Notes: generated by a model not told the origin, from the letters alone. Shown: positions 17,199 to 25,000, counted from the stretch's first letter. The stretch: DNA of 43,450 bases from Streptomyces sp. MUM 2J (GCF_022414535.1 NZ_JADWYM010000051.1:1-43450), one strand, 5' to 3'. Numbers and translations are program-made.

Positions 17199-17231
17199 GC
17201 CCCGGCGGCACGGAGGGCGCGCCGCCGGGGC
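17199..17231. terminator. Hairpin terminator between convergent genes
   Basis: A perfect 11-bp stem, GCCCCGGCGGC with GCCGCCGGGGC, and an 11-base loop. It lies between the propeller gene and the STAS gene, which converge, and may act in both directions. Confidence 0.75.
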
Positions 17232-17254
17232 CGGCCGGGGCACCCCCGGGTCCG

Positions 17255-17809
17255 TCACCAGGCGTCCCGGTTGCCGGACGGACGGGGCAGCGGGCGATCC
17301 ATGCCGTCCGAGCCACCGGCCCCGTCGCCCCCCGCCGTCCAGCGCCGCCACCCGGGATCGAAGTGCTGGCACCGTGGCACCGCGACGGTCACGGGCAGGA
17401 CGGGGAAGTAGTCGTCGAGCCGGATGCCGCGCAGTATGCGGGCGGTACGGCTGTGCAGGCAGGCCAGCCAGAGGCGTCTGCTCTGCACGTGCAGGATCTG
17501 GTCGGCCTCGACGAGCGGACGGGCACCACTGTGGTCCATGAAGTCGACACCGCACAGATCGGCGACGACATAGCGGTGTTCGGCCCGGCGCAGGGCGGTG
17601 CCGAACGCCTGGCGCAGGAGGGGCGCGGTGAGCACGTCCGCGTCACCGTGCAGGGACACCAGGACGTGGTCGGGATGGACGGTGCATACGGTGTGGAGGT
17701 GCACGAGTGCTCCTGGCCGAGGCAAAGCCTTGGTCCTGCGTCCGCCGGGGTCTGGAGCGGCACCTGACATGAAGCCCGTCACCTGGGTGAAGGCCCGTTC
17801 ACCAGCCAC
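17255..17809 (-). CDS. STAS-domain protein, anti-sigma factor antagonist type
   Basis: A 184-residue protein whose middle (about 35-135) is a STAS domain: VLVSLHGDADVLTAPLLRQA, VVADLCGVDFMDHSGARPLV, and a closing IRLDDYFPV strand-helix. Ser94 in DHSG is at the position phosphorylated in SpoIIAA-like antagonists, so phosphorylation by an anti-sigma kinase is plausible. The C-terminal 45 residues are extra and Gly/Arg-rich. GTG 17809 is taken as start because GGAG lies 5-9 bases upstream; the internal ATG at residue 14 is the alternative. It lies downstream of the GAF-ANTAR pair, separated by a terminator. No anti-sigma kinase gene is nearby. Confidence 0.82.
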   Translation of the reverse strand: MAGERAFTQVTGFMSGAAPDPGGRRTKALPRPGALVHLHTVCTVHPDHVLVSLHGDADVLTAPLLRQAFGTALRRAEHRYVVADLCGVDFMDHSGARPLVEADQILHVQSRRLWLACLHSRTARILRGIRLDDYFPVLPVTVAVPRCQHFDPGWRRWTAGGDGAGGSDGMDRPLPRPSGNRDAW

Positions 17810-17904
17810 GTTAGCTCCGTATCGGCCGTCGGCGCGGGGGAACGGGGCACTTGGCCGGTCTGTTCGATTCTCAGTCCTCCGGGTGATGCGGGGCCGAAAC
17901 CCCG

Positions 17905-17934
17905 GCGGCGCCGGTTCGTGTGAACCGGCGCCGC
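17905..17934 (-). terminator. Strong hairpin terminator of the GAF-ANTAR operon
   Basis: A perfect 13-bp stem, GCGGCGCCGGTTC with GAACCGGCGCCGC, and a 4-base loop, starting 3 bases past the stop of the second ANTAR gene (minus strand). Confidence 0.9.
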
Positions 17935-17936
17935 TG

Positions 17937-18695
17937 TCAGCTCTCTTCGGCCGCGGGGTCTGCTACGGGACGTCTCGGGACGACGGACTCGGGAGTGGTG
18001 ACCACCTGGAGTGCCACGTCGACCAGCTTGCGGTTGCCGTTGCGAGCCACCGTGCGCAGGGCGTGGAACGCGTCGTCCAGCGAGACCTGGAGCCGGTGCG
18101 CCAGGAATCCCTTCGCCTGCTCGATGATGACGCGGCTGTCCAGGGCGTGCTGGAGCTGCTGGGCCAGCACCTCGCGCTGCCGCGACGCCCTCTCCTGCAG
18201 GATGCCGATCGTGGCTATGTCGGCCAGTGCCTGACCGAGCATCGCGTTGCGTTCGTCGAGGATGCCGGGCTCGATGCGGAAGAGATTCAGCGCGCCTATG
18301 ACCTGTCCGTTGTGCCTCATCGGCAGGGCGCACACACTGTGGAACCCCTCCTGCCGGGCCGCCTTGGCGAACCGGGACCAGGGCAGGTCCGTGACGGGCG
18401 CCTTCGGGTCGGCGTCGTTGTAGTCGATCCGGCGCCGTTCCGTGTAGCAGGCCACGCACGGACCTTGGTAGCCCTGCAGTTGCATGAGTTCCAGCAGCCG
18501 GGCCTTCTCGCTGGAGGCGGCGATCAGATGCAGGCGGCCCTGGGGGTTGGTCAGCAGGATGCCCGCTGCCTCGACGTCCAGCAGGGAGACACAGTGCCCC
18601 GCGAGACGGTTGAGGAACTCGATCACGTCGAATTCCTCGACGAGAGTGTCAGCCAGATCGACAAATGCCGTGATCAGTGCTTCTTCGCGTGCCAT
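17937..18695 (-). CDS. GAF and ANTAR domain-containing regulator (second gene of pair)
   Basis: A 252-residue protein. Residues about 15-165 form a GAF sensor domain (GILLTNPQGRLHLIAASSEKA, CYTERRRIDYND, VCALPMRHNGQVIGALNLF), and about 175-235 an ANTAR domain with RVIIEQAKGFLAHRLQVSLDDAFHALR. ANTAR proteins bind paired hexaloop hairpins in nascent RNA and prevent termination. The GAF domain carries Cys35, Cys81 and Cys84, so redox or metal sensing can be imagined but is not shown. The start lies 12 bp after the stop of the partner gene, so the two are one operon. The target RNA is unknown. Confidence 0.92.
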   Translation of the reverse strand: MAREEALITAFVDLADTLVEEFDVIEFLNRLAGHCVSLLDVEAAGILLTNPQGRLHLIAASSEKARLLELMQLQGYQGPCVACYTERRRIDYNDADPKAPVTDLPWSRFAKAARQEGFHSVCALPMRHNGQVIGALNLFRIEPGILDERNAMLGQALADIATIGILQERASRQREVLAQQLQHALDSRVIIEQAKGFLAHRLQVSLDDAFHALRTVARNGNRKLVDVALQVVTTPESVVPRRPVADPAAEES

Positions 18696-18707
18696 GGCGG
18701 ACGCTCC

Positions 18708-19577
18708 TCACCTGTCCTCGTCGTGTTCGGCGGAGGGCGGGGAACCGTGGTTGCCTTCCTCTGCGGCCGTGAACGCCTCGGTTCCGTCCAGGACCCCGCC
18801 CGCGACGTGGGACAGGGGCCTGCCCTCGCTGAAGGCGCGGCCGCGCAGCCGCGCGAACGCCTCCTCGACGCCGACACCGAGCTGTGCCGCGACCATCCCC
18901 GTGGCCTGATAGATCTTCAGGCTGTCCTCGCCCACACCGATCTCCTGGGGGCCGGACGTGCCGGCTTCCTCCGACAGGGCCAGCAACTGGTCCACGGCGA
19001 TGCCGGAGAGCAGGAGCGCGTCCCGCGTCTCGTCCTGGCCGAGACCACCCGGCTGCCCGCGGTAGAGCGAGAGGGTGCCCAGGCGGACGGCGCCCACCTG
19101 GAGGGGGAACGCGAAGACGGCGCGTACCCCGGCGATCCGCGCCAGCGAGGCGAATCCCGGCCAGCGGTCCGCCGCCTCGGGCTCGTCCAGATCGGGAGTG
19201 AGCACCGGTCCGCGGGTCTCCCACGCGTCCACGCAGGGACCCTCGCCCACCGTGATCTGCAGGTCCTCCATCGACGCCGCGGTCCGGTCGGTGGTGTGCA
19301 GGGCTCCCCGGCTCTCGCCGCGTCCGATGAGAACGGCGGAGCAGTCCACCTTGCACACCTCCACGGCGATCTCGCACACCGCGTCGGTCCCGGGGCCGTG
19401 TGAGGCGGCCAGGTCGTTCACCATCTGACGCAGGTGTGCCGCGCGCATGGTCAGCTCTTCCTGTTCCACACCGGCGGTATCGGCCAGGGTGCCGCCCAAC
19501 TTTCCGCTGACGCCCGAAGTGCCGAACTCTGTCACGTCGACGAAGGGTGTTTCGTTCGGGCTGATACGAGGGTTCAT
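18708..19577 (-). CDS. GAF and ANTAR domain-containing regulator (first gene of pair)
   Basis: A 289-residue protein starting at ATG 19577 after a very strong GGGGAGGAGG site. The N-terminal 45 residues are variable. A GAF domain follows (about 55-200) with VCKVDCSAVLIGR, ITVGEGPCVDAWETRGPV, VRAVFAFPLQVGAVRLGTLSLYRG. The ANTAR helix bundle (about 215-280) reads LKIYQATGMVAAQLGVGVEEAFARLRGRAF. GEGPC-DAW is a widespread GAF signature in actinobacterial ANTAR proteins. It shares its operon with a second, clearly different GAF-ANTAR protein, suggesting heterodimers or two signals acting on the same RNAs. Confidence 0.92.
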   Translation of the reverse strand: MNPRISPNETPFVDVTEFGTSGVSGKLGGTLADTAGVEQEELTMRAAHLRQMVNDLAASHGPGTDAVCEIAVEVCKVDCSAVLIGRGESRGALHTTDRTAASMEDLQITVGEGPCVDAWETRGPVLTPDLDEPEAADRWPGFASLARIAGVRAVFAFPLQVGAVRLGTLSLYRGQPGGLGQDETRDALLLSGIAVDQLLALSEEAGTSGPQEIGVGEDSLKIYQATGMVAAQLGVGVEEAFARLRGRAFSEGRPLSHVAGGVLDGTEAFTAAEEGNHGSPPSAEHDEDR

Positions 19578-19984
19578 GGTTCGACCTCCTCCCCCTACCG
19601 TGGCCGCGACGGGACCCGTGACGATTGGGCCGGAAGGACCTGGACGACTGAGCCGTGCGGCACTTGTCAGGGGCACCGAACGGATCGAACGCATGACGGA
19701 CCGTCTGTTCGATCGGTGGGCGGCGTGGTTGCCGCGCCGCGCCTGGCTGTGCTGGATCACGCGGAGCGTGCGGTGCCACGTGGGGTCGCGCACGGGCGTG
19801 TGGAGTCGTGCAGAGGCGCATGGGGTCGGGCGGTGTCGTGCGGGGACGCTGTCATTCCCGGGGTCTGGAGGTCTGACAGCGTGTGGTCGTGAGCGGTGTG
19901 AGCGAGGAGTGCCTTGAGCGGGACGTGAACCGTGTCCGGCTCCGGGCGCAGGGGGAGTGTTCGCCCGCGGCAGCACTCACCGCG
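19578..19984. promoter_or_regulatory. Promoter region of the GAF-ANTAR operon with an inverted repeat
   Basis: No gene is seen in these 407 bp. About 106 bases upstream of the ANTAR start codon is GATCGAAC (19683-19690) and GTTCGATC (19707-19714), a perfect 8-bp inverted repeat with a 16-base spacer. It could be an operator, or, if transcribed, a leader hairpin. The part from 19760 to 19920 is G/T-biased and has no recognised element. Confidence 0.45.
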
Positions 19985-20413
19985 TCACAGCGAGGTCCGG
20001 ATGATCGCGTCGAGTTCGTCGTCGAGGTGCTCCTGGAAGCACGGGTGCAGATCCTCGCGGCCGACCGGCACCACCATGCCGGTACGGTCGAGGAACGCCA
20101 GCAGGGGCGGCACGGAGGTGCGGAACAGCGCCTCTTCCTCGCAGACGCGGACGTGGATCAGCACGGCGTCCGGGTGCCGGCTCTGTGCCGGGAGAACGCG
20201 GACGTCCCCCTCGCCGGCCGGCCGCAGCAGTCCCTCCAGCAGCAGTTCGCGGGCCACGTACCAGGTGACGGGCGTGTCCCCGGGCAGGGCGAAGGTGAGT
20301 CGGACCGCCAGCGGATCACATCCGTGGTACAGCATCCGCACCGGAATGGGGTATTCGAGATCGTCTCCGGCCAGGAAGTCCATGAGGATCTCGGCGTCGA
20401 CCAGGTGTTCCAT
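19985..20413 (-). CDS. SsgA-family sporulation/cell division regulator (SALP)
   Basis: A 142-residue protein matching the size and pattern of SsgA-like proteins: VRMLYHGCDPLAVRLTFALPG, VTWYVARELLLEGLLRPAGEGDVRV, and a C-terminal ALFRTSVPPLLAFLDRT segment. SALPs occur in sporulating actinomycetes and guide septum placement, wall synthesis or spore separation, often by recruiting other morphogenetic proteins. This is not SsgB itself, whose sequence is more conserved; which paralogue it is cannot be decided. ATG 20413 is preceded by GAGAGAG. It is monocistronic. Confidence 0.9.
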   Translation of the reverse strand: MEHLVDAEILMDFLAGDDLEYPIPVRMLYHGCDPLAVRLTFALPGDTPVTWYVARELLLEGLLRPAGEGDVRVLPAQSRHPDAVLIHVRVCEEEALFRTSVPPLLAFLDRTGMVVPVGREDLHPCFQEHLDDELDAIIRTSL

Positions 20414-20983
20414 GGGGTTCTCTCTCGTCGCGTGCCTTCGGAACACCGCCGGCCACGCGCCGGCCGCGGGCTCGTCGCACTGCCGAGGGGTCCCGGACGT
20501 CCGGGCAGTGGGAGGGATGCCATGGGTGAGCCTTCGCTTTCGGACCGGCGGTGGCGACGAGGCGGGACGGGGCCGGGGCGGGGGTGCCGTGCAGGGGGCA
20601 GCACGCGGCTCTGCCCGCCCGGTCCGTCCGGCGCTCGTCGCGTTCGTCGGACTCAACGAGGCGGGGCCCGCACTGTCACACATCCCTGTCGGACGGACCG
20701 GCCCCGGACAGGACCCCCGTCGGACCGCCCGCCCGCCCGGGGCGCGGGCGCGGGCGACCACGCGGCCCGGGGTGTTGTCCACTGCACGGGTCCGGCAGCG
20801 TGGACACCGTCCCGGGAGGGCGGACGCACCGGCGGGGAGCGGTTCCCGACGTGGTGTTGTCAGCCGTCAGCCGTCAGCCGTCAGCCGTCGTCGGTTGCCG
20901 GTTGGCGGTTGGCGGCCGCCCGTCGGCGCAATCGGGGGACGGTGGGCGGCCCGCAGCGAGCCGTGCGAGCAGGCCGGTGCCGA
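20414..20983. other. Intergenic stretch with tandem heptamer repeats
   Basis: No gene is seen in these 570 bp. The left end should hold the promoter of the SsgA-like gene. The remainder is GC-rich and contains the heptamer repeat tract listed separately. Open frames here lack ribosome sites and have no recognisable protein pattern. Confidence 0.45.
20859..20920. repeat. Tandem heptanucleotide repeats (GTCAGCC and GGTTGSC)
   Basis: Four perfect head-to-tail copies of GTCAGCC occupy 20859-20886. They are followed at 20893-20913 by GGTTGCC and two copies of GGTTGGC, then by a degenerate GGCCGCC. This is a non-coding microsatellite-like tract downstream of the SDR gene, prone to slippage; no function is evident. 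Confidence 0.8.
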
Positions 20984-21817
20984 TCAGCCTCCGTCGCCGG
21001 TGTGCGGTTCGGTGGCGGGCCGGCGGGCGTCGAGGTTGCGTGCGGCCTGTTCGAGCATGCGCCCGTTCATCCGGATGGACAGGGCCCGGGGGGTGAGCCG
21101 GGTCGCGGCGCGCAGCCTCCGGTCCGGGATGACGGTGGTGCGTCGTCGGCGCAGGGCCTCGAAGGCCTGACGGACGGCGGTCTCCACGGGCAGGGGGCGC
21201 AGGGGCAGGCGCCCGCGGTCCAGGCCGAGGGCGTCGATGATCGGTGTGTCCACGTTGCCCGGCAGCATGACGGTGACGGCGACCCCGGCCGGGGCGAGTT
21301 CGTGGTGCAGTGCCTCGCCGAGGTGCAGTACGTAGGCCTTGGAGGCGCTTTCGTGCGCCATGTGCGGCAGGCCGTGGAGGGCTCCGAGGGCGGAGACGAG
21401 CAGCATGGCACCCCTGCCGCGGGCGGCGAACCGGTGTCCGAACGCGTGGGCGAGTTCCAGGTGCGTGGTGGTGTTGAGGGTGAGGCGGGCTCGGAGGTCG
21501 TCGAGTTCCTGGTCGAGGAACCGGCCGGGGCGGCCCGCGCCGGCGTTGGACACGAGCAGGCCGACGTCGAGATCACCGACGGTCTGCAGCAGGGTGGCGG
21601 CGCCGTCGGTCCGGCTCAGGTCGACGGTGACCACCCGGTGCCGGACGCCGTGCTCCCGGGTGAGACGGCGGCCCAGTTCCTCCAGGCGTCCGGTGGACCG
21701 GGCGGCGAGGACGAGGTGCACCCCCTCGGCGGCGAGATGCTCGGCGACGGCCCTGCCGATCCCGGACGATGCTCCGGTGACGACGGCCCAGGGACCGTAC
21801 TCGGAAACGGTGTTCAT
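20984..21817 (-). CDS. Short-chain dehydrogenase/reductase-fold protein lacking the catalytic Ser and Tyr
   Basis: A 277-residue Rossmann protein starting at ATG 21817 behind GGAAGGAAG. The cofactor motif TGASSGIG (14-21), the NAG (91-93) and Asn115 are intact. At the active site, however, the usual Tyr of Tyr-x3-Lys is Glu156 (ESASK, Lys160 kept), and the residue 13 positions earlier, normally Ser, is Ala143 (Ser142 stands one before it). It may bind NAD(P) without classical SDR chemistry or use other residues. It is divergent from a TetR gene across a palindrome, a usual arrangement for a repressor and its target. The last 40 residues are Arg-rich. Confidence 0.85.
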   Translation of the reverse strand: MNTVSEYGPWAVVTGASSGIGRAVAEHLAAEGVHLVLAARSTGRLEELGRRLTREHGVRHRVVTVDLSRTDGAATLLQTVGDLDVGLLVSNAGAGRPGRFLDQELDDLRARLTLNTTTHLELAHAFGHRFAARGRGAMLLVSALGALHGLPHMAHESASKAYVLHLGEALHHELAPAGVAVTVMLPGNVDTPIIDALGLDRGRLPLRPLPVETAVRQAFEALRRRRTTVIPDRRLRAATRLTPRALSIRMNGRMLEQAARNLDARRPATEPHTGDGG

Positions 21818-21981
21818 CGTGGAACTTCCTTCCGCAGGTGGGACGGGGTGTGCCGGCACCGGGGGCCGGCGGATCGGGTGCGCGGGGCGAGGGCGCGGTG
21901 CAGTCGGGGGGAGGGCTCCGCGGTTGCCGCCGGGTGCCGGCGTGGCGTGGCCCGTCCCGGCACGTCGGCGCCCTCCTCGCG

Positions 21982-22001
21982 AGTTAGTTGGATGACTAAC
22001 T
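21982..22001. promoter_or_regulatory. TetR-type operator AGTTAGT-N6-ACTAACT
   Basis: A perfect 7-bp inverted repeat with a 6-bp spacer (TGGATG) in the divergent SDR/TetR promoter region, 46 bp before the TetR start and 165 bp before the SDR start. It is AT-rich against a very GC-rich background, which makes chance less likely. It is probably the site of the adjacent TetR protein. Confidence 0.75.
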
Positions 22002-22046
22002 TAAACCGAGGTGAGGGCGGCTGCGCAAGAGGTATCGTTCGGTTTG

Positions 22047-22637
22047 ATGACCGACTCACAGCGGACCAGGGCCGGAGGCAAGCGGGAGCGGCTTGTCGGG
22101 GCGGCGTCCGAGCTTCTGCACCAGAACGGCGTGGCGCGCACCTCGCTGGCGAAGGTGGCCGCCGCGGCGGACGTCCCGCTGGGCAACGTCTACTACTACT
22201 TCAAGACCAAGGACGAACTCGTCCGGGCGGTGATCGCCGCCCACGCCGAGGCGATCCGGACCGAACTGGCCTCACTGGAGCGTCAGTACCCGTTCCCCCT
22301 GGACCGGCTGAAGGCGTTCGCCCGGTCCCTGGCGCGTTCCGGGGCGGACGTGTCCCGCCACGGCTGCCCCCACGGCACGCTCTGCTCGGAACTCGGCAAG
22401 CACGAGGACGGCCTCGACACGGCCGCCGCAGCACTGATGGGCGAGTACGTGGACTGGGCGGGGGAGCAGTTCCGACTCCTGGGCAAGCAGGAGGAGGCGC
22501 GCGATCTGGCGCTCACCCTCGTCTCCGTCTTCCAGGGCGCGTCCTTGCTCACCCACACCTTCCGCGACCCCGACGTCATGCGGGGGCAGGCGGAGCAGTT
22601 GGAGCGGTGGCTGGTCACGGTCGCGCAGCCGCTGTGA
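22047..22637 (+). CDS. TetR-family transcriptional regulator, divergent from the SDR gene
   Basis: A 196-residue regulator: the N-terminal KRERLVGAASELLHQNG and LAKVAAAADVPLGNVYYYF form the helix-turn-helix, and RHGCPHGTLCSELGKHEDGL marks the TetR C-terminal domain class that often has a conserved Cys/His pair near the ligand site. ATG 22047 is the natural start for this family; the upstream in-frame codons (from 22011) are leader, and AGAGG lies about 15 bases upstream, a long spacing. It probably represses itself and the SDR gene. Confidence 0.9.
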   Translation: MTDSQRTRAGGKRERLVGAASELLHQNGVARTSLAKVAAAADVPLGNVYYYFKTKDELVRAVIAAHAEAIRTELASLERQYPFPLDRLKAFARSLARSGADVSRHGCPHGTLCSELGKHEDGLDTAAAALMGEYVDWAGEQFRLLGKQEEARDLALTLVSVFQGASLLTHTFRDPDVMRGQAEQLERWLVTVAQPL

Positions 22638-22651
22638 CGAGGCGTCGCCGC

Positions 22652-22690
22652 GCCGCCGTGCGCCGGGTCCCGGGGCCGGCGCACGGCGCC
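22652..22690 (+). terminator. Hairpin terminator after the TetR gene
   Basis: GCCGCCGTGCGCCGG pairs with CCGGCGCACGGCGCC at 13 of 15 positions, with the inner nine perfect and a 9-base loop. It starts 15 bases after the stop codon. Confidence 0.75.
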
Positions 22691-22881
22691 ACCCGGAGGC
22701 TCGTGCGCGGCGTGGCGTCGCACGTCGTTCGCCCGCTGTGACGCCGGGGGGAGGGGAGGATTCCCGCTGCCCCGTCTCGTGGAACGACGGGACGCCGGAT
22801 GCGGTCGGTGCGTGCCCTCACCGTGCGTGACCCTGGTGTCCGCGGCGCCCGCCGGGTGCCGCCGGCGGTCGCCGATGATCT

Positions 22882-23478
22882 TCACGCCGGTACGGTGCCG
22901 GTGCCACCCGGCGCGAGAACCATGTCGACCAGGTGGTCGAGGGCGGCGGCGGAGCCGGGGCCCTGGAGCTGCGCTTCGGGGGCCGAGTCGGGTGCCGTCC
23001 TGCGGAGTTCGAGCCAGCCCAGGTAGGCGGCGTACGCGGCGAGGGCCCGATGGCGGGCGTCCCGTGGTCCGAAGCCGAGGCCGGCGCACACCTCTTCGAG
23101 GAAGGAGAGCCGGGCCCGGGTGACGCGCGCGACGACCTCGGCGACTGCGGGATGGCCGGTCTGCGCGGCGAGGGCCGGCTCCAGTCCGGCGATCTTCTCG
23201 TCCCCCAGCGCCTCGGCGAACAGGGTCCGGGCGCGCGCCAGGGGGTCGGCCTCCTCCCGCACGGTCGCGATGACCTCCGCCGTACCGTGCCGCTCCCAGG
23301 TTTCGAGGGCGGCCACGAGGAGGGCCTCCCGGTTTTCGAAGTGCCAGTAGAAGCTGCCACGGGTGACGCCGAGTTCCCTGGCGAGTACGTCCACCGCCAC
23401 TGCGGCGACCCCGCCGCGGGCGAGCGCCCGCAGTGCCGCCATCGTCCAGTCGTCCTTGCTGACCTTGCCCTTCGCCAT
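22882..23478 (-). CDS. TetR-family transcriptional regulator, divergent from the DUF3995 gene
   Basis: A 198-residue regulator with a canonical helix-turn-helix: ALRALARGGVAAVAVDVLAR and ELGVTRGSFYWHFENREALL. The C-terminal half is Ala/Leu-rich and helical, without a recognisable ligand signature. ATG 23478 gives the usual start MAKGK; an upstream in-frame ATG within the operator (MDIPYS) would add 10 residues and is less likely. It is divergent from a small membrane protein gene, with palindromes between the two, so it probably controls both. Confidence 0.9.
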   Translation of the reverse strand: MAKGKVSKDDWTMAALRALARGGVAAVAVDVLARELGVTRGSFYWHFENREALLVAALETWERHGTAEVIATVREEADPLARARTLFAEALGDEKIAGLEPALAAQTGHPAVAEVVARVTRARLSFLEEVCAGLGFGPRDARHRALAAYAAYLGWLELRRTAPDSAPEAQLQGPGSAAALDHLVDMVLAPGGTGTVPA

Positions 23479-23481
23479 GCC

Positions 23482-23513
23482 CCATACAGTACTGTACGGA
23501 ATATCCATACAGT
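23482..23513. promoter_or_regulatory. TetR-type operator, TACAGTACTGTA palindrome plus repeat
   Basis: TACAGTACTGTA at 23485-23496 is a perfect 12-bp palindrome just upstream of the TetR ATG. CCATACAGT, which overlaps its left half (23482-23490), recurs at 23505-23513, 23 bp on. Binding here would block the TetR promoter and probably the DUF3995 promoter. Confidence 0.75.
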
Positions 23514-23572
23514 GGTGCATGGAACTGCCCCGGTGCCGGTGGCAGACCTGTGGAGTGAGGAAGGGCGGCAGC

Positions 23573-24142
23573 ATGAAGGCCATGGAGTGGCTGCTCGGTT
23601 CGGCGGGCGGCGCGGGCGGCAGTACGGGAAACCACTCGGGAAGCGGCACGGGGGCCGGCGCGGGCGGCGGCGCCCGCGCCGCGGCCGGAGTCGCAGCCGT
23701 CGGCCTGGCGGCGGCGGGCGCCCTGCACGCGGTGTGGACCGTCTCCCCCTGGCCGCTGGCCACCCGCGCCGAGTTCGCGGCCGTCGTGGTCGGCGTCGAT
23801 GAGAGCGGGCTGCCGTCGACCCCCGCGACACTGGCGGTCGCCGGACTGCTCGGCGCGGGCGCGTGGCTCGTGGTCACGGCCGCCCGGCCGGCACACCGAC
23901 TCGCCCCCTCGCGGCTGGTGCGGACGGGTCTGTGGACGCTCTCCGGCGTGCTGGCCGCCCGTGGACTGGGCGGCCTGCTGGTGTCCGGCCTCGACCTGCG
24001 GGACGTTCCCGCCGGGTTCCGGCACTGGGACCTCGCGCTGTACTCGCCGCTGTGCATCGTGCTGGGTGGCCTGACCGGCTACCTGGCGGTCCGCACCCGC
24101 CCCGGGCGACGTCCTGACCTGCGGAGCGGCAGGGCCGGGTGA
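23573..24142 (+). CDS. DUF3995 domain-containing membrane protein
   Basis: A 189-residue integral membrane protein. After a Gly-rich cytoplasmic N-terminus (about 1-40) there are four hydrophobic segments: about 41-58, 94-112, 127-145 and 160-176. GALHAVWTVSPWPL and a late WDLALYSPLCIVLGG are typical of DUF3995, a family of unknown function. GAGGAAGGG precedes ATG 23573 by about 7 bases. It is divergent from a TetR regulator, so it may be an inducible envelope or resistance factor; this is inferred only from the arrangement. Confidence 0.85.
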   Translation: MKAMEWLLGSAGGAGGSTGNHSGSGTGAGAGGGARAAAGVAAVGLAAAGALHAVWTVSPWPLATRAEFAAVVVGVDESGLPSTPATLAVAGLLGAGAWLVVTAARPAHRLAPSRLVRTGLWTLSGVLAARGLGGLLVSGLDLRDVPAGFRHWDLALYSPLCIVLGGLTGYLAVRTRPGRRPDLRSGRAG

Positions 24143-24289
24143 GACGCCGAGGTCCCGCGTCCCGGTCGGGGCCGTCTGCCGGACGCTGGTGAGGCCGACG
24201 ACCGCAGCGCGGCAACGCAGTGGCCCGCGCTGCCCGTACGAGGTCACCGGCTTCCTGTCACGCGAAAGGAAGCCGGGACCGGGTGTACG

Positions 24290-24940
24290 TCACGAACAGG
24301 CCCGGTCCGGGGCGGCTGCCGTGACGAGCTGGCGGAGCGCGCCGTGGTAGACCTCGTGGTCGACCACCGCGGGCAGGATCGCCGCCAGGTGCCCGGTCAG
24401 CGCCGGGAACTCCTCCGGGTCCAGCGCGGCCAGCGCCCTGCGGGTGGCGGCTTGGGCGGACTTCGGGTCGCGGTGGTCGACGAAGCTCGCGCTGCCCAGG
24501 GTCAGCAGGTACAGCCGCCGATAGGTGACGATCGCGTCCTCGGGGGGCATGCCGGCGGCGATCGAGTCGGCGAGCTGCGGTTCCACCAGGCGCTTGAGCA
24601 GGTGAGGGCCGAGCCACGGGCGTCCGCCGCGCAGGGCGACCAGGCCCGGATGGGCGGTCAGCAGCTCGTACAGCGCGGTGAACCGCCGCTCGGTGGCCGT
24701 GGCCCAGTCGGTGCCGGGCGGGATCTCGGGGAGGCGAGCGGCGAGGTGGTCGGTGACCAGGTCGAGCAGCCCGGCCAGGTCGGTGCACCGGCGTTGGAGC
24801 GAGGCCACCGAGATGTCCAGCGCGGCGGCCAGGGTTCGGAAGGTGAGCGCGGTGTGCCCGTCCTGATCCACGATCGACAGGGCTTGCTCGGCGATCCGTT
24901 CGGGAGTCACGAGGTCCAGGGAAGTGGATTGCCTTGGCAT
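24290..24940 (-). CDS. TetR-family transcriptional regulator (TetR_C tetracycline-repressor-like)
   Basis: A 216-residue regulator. The N-terminal part PERIAEQALSIVDQDGHTAL and FRTLAAALDISVASLQRRC forms the helix-turn-helix; the usual Tyr-x-His of the recognition helix end is replaced by QRRC, which may alter DNA contacts. The C-terminal domain (about 75-210) has the TetR tetracycline-repressor-like pattern with HPGLVALRGGRPWLGPHLL. No ribosome site is visible before ATG 24940, so it could be leaderless. It is divergent from the ORF at 25001 and the dehydratase gene, the probable targets. Confidence 0.87.
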   Translation of the reverse strand: MPRQSTSLDLVTPERIAEQALSIVDQDGHTALTFRTLAAALDISVASLQRRCTDLAGLLDLVTDHLAARLPEIPPGTDWATATERRFTALYELLTAHPGLVALRGGRPWLGPHLLKRLVEPQLADSIAAGMPPEDAIVTYRRLYLLTLGSASFVDHRDPKSAQAATRRALAALDPEEFPALTGHLAAILPAVVDHEVYHGALRQLVTAAAPDRACS

Positions 24941-24949
24941 GCGAGTCAG

Positions 24950-24960
24950 CGTACGGTACG
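24950..24960. promoter_or_regulatory. Possible operator CGTAC-G-GTACG
   Basis: A perfect 5-bp inverted repeat around a single base, 10 bp upstream of the TetR start and 41 bp before the divergent ORF. A related half-site GCGTATCG follows at once. It is short, so this is tentative. Confidence 0.45.
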
Positions 24961-25000
24961 GCGTATCGCCACGCCAGGCTACTCTCCTCACGGAGGCGGC

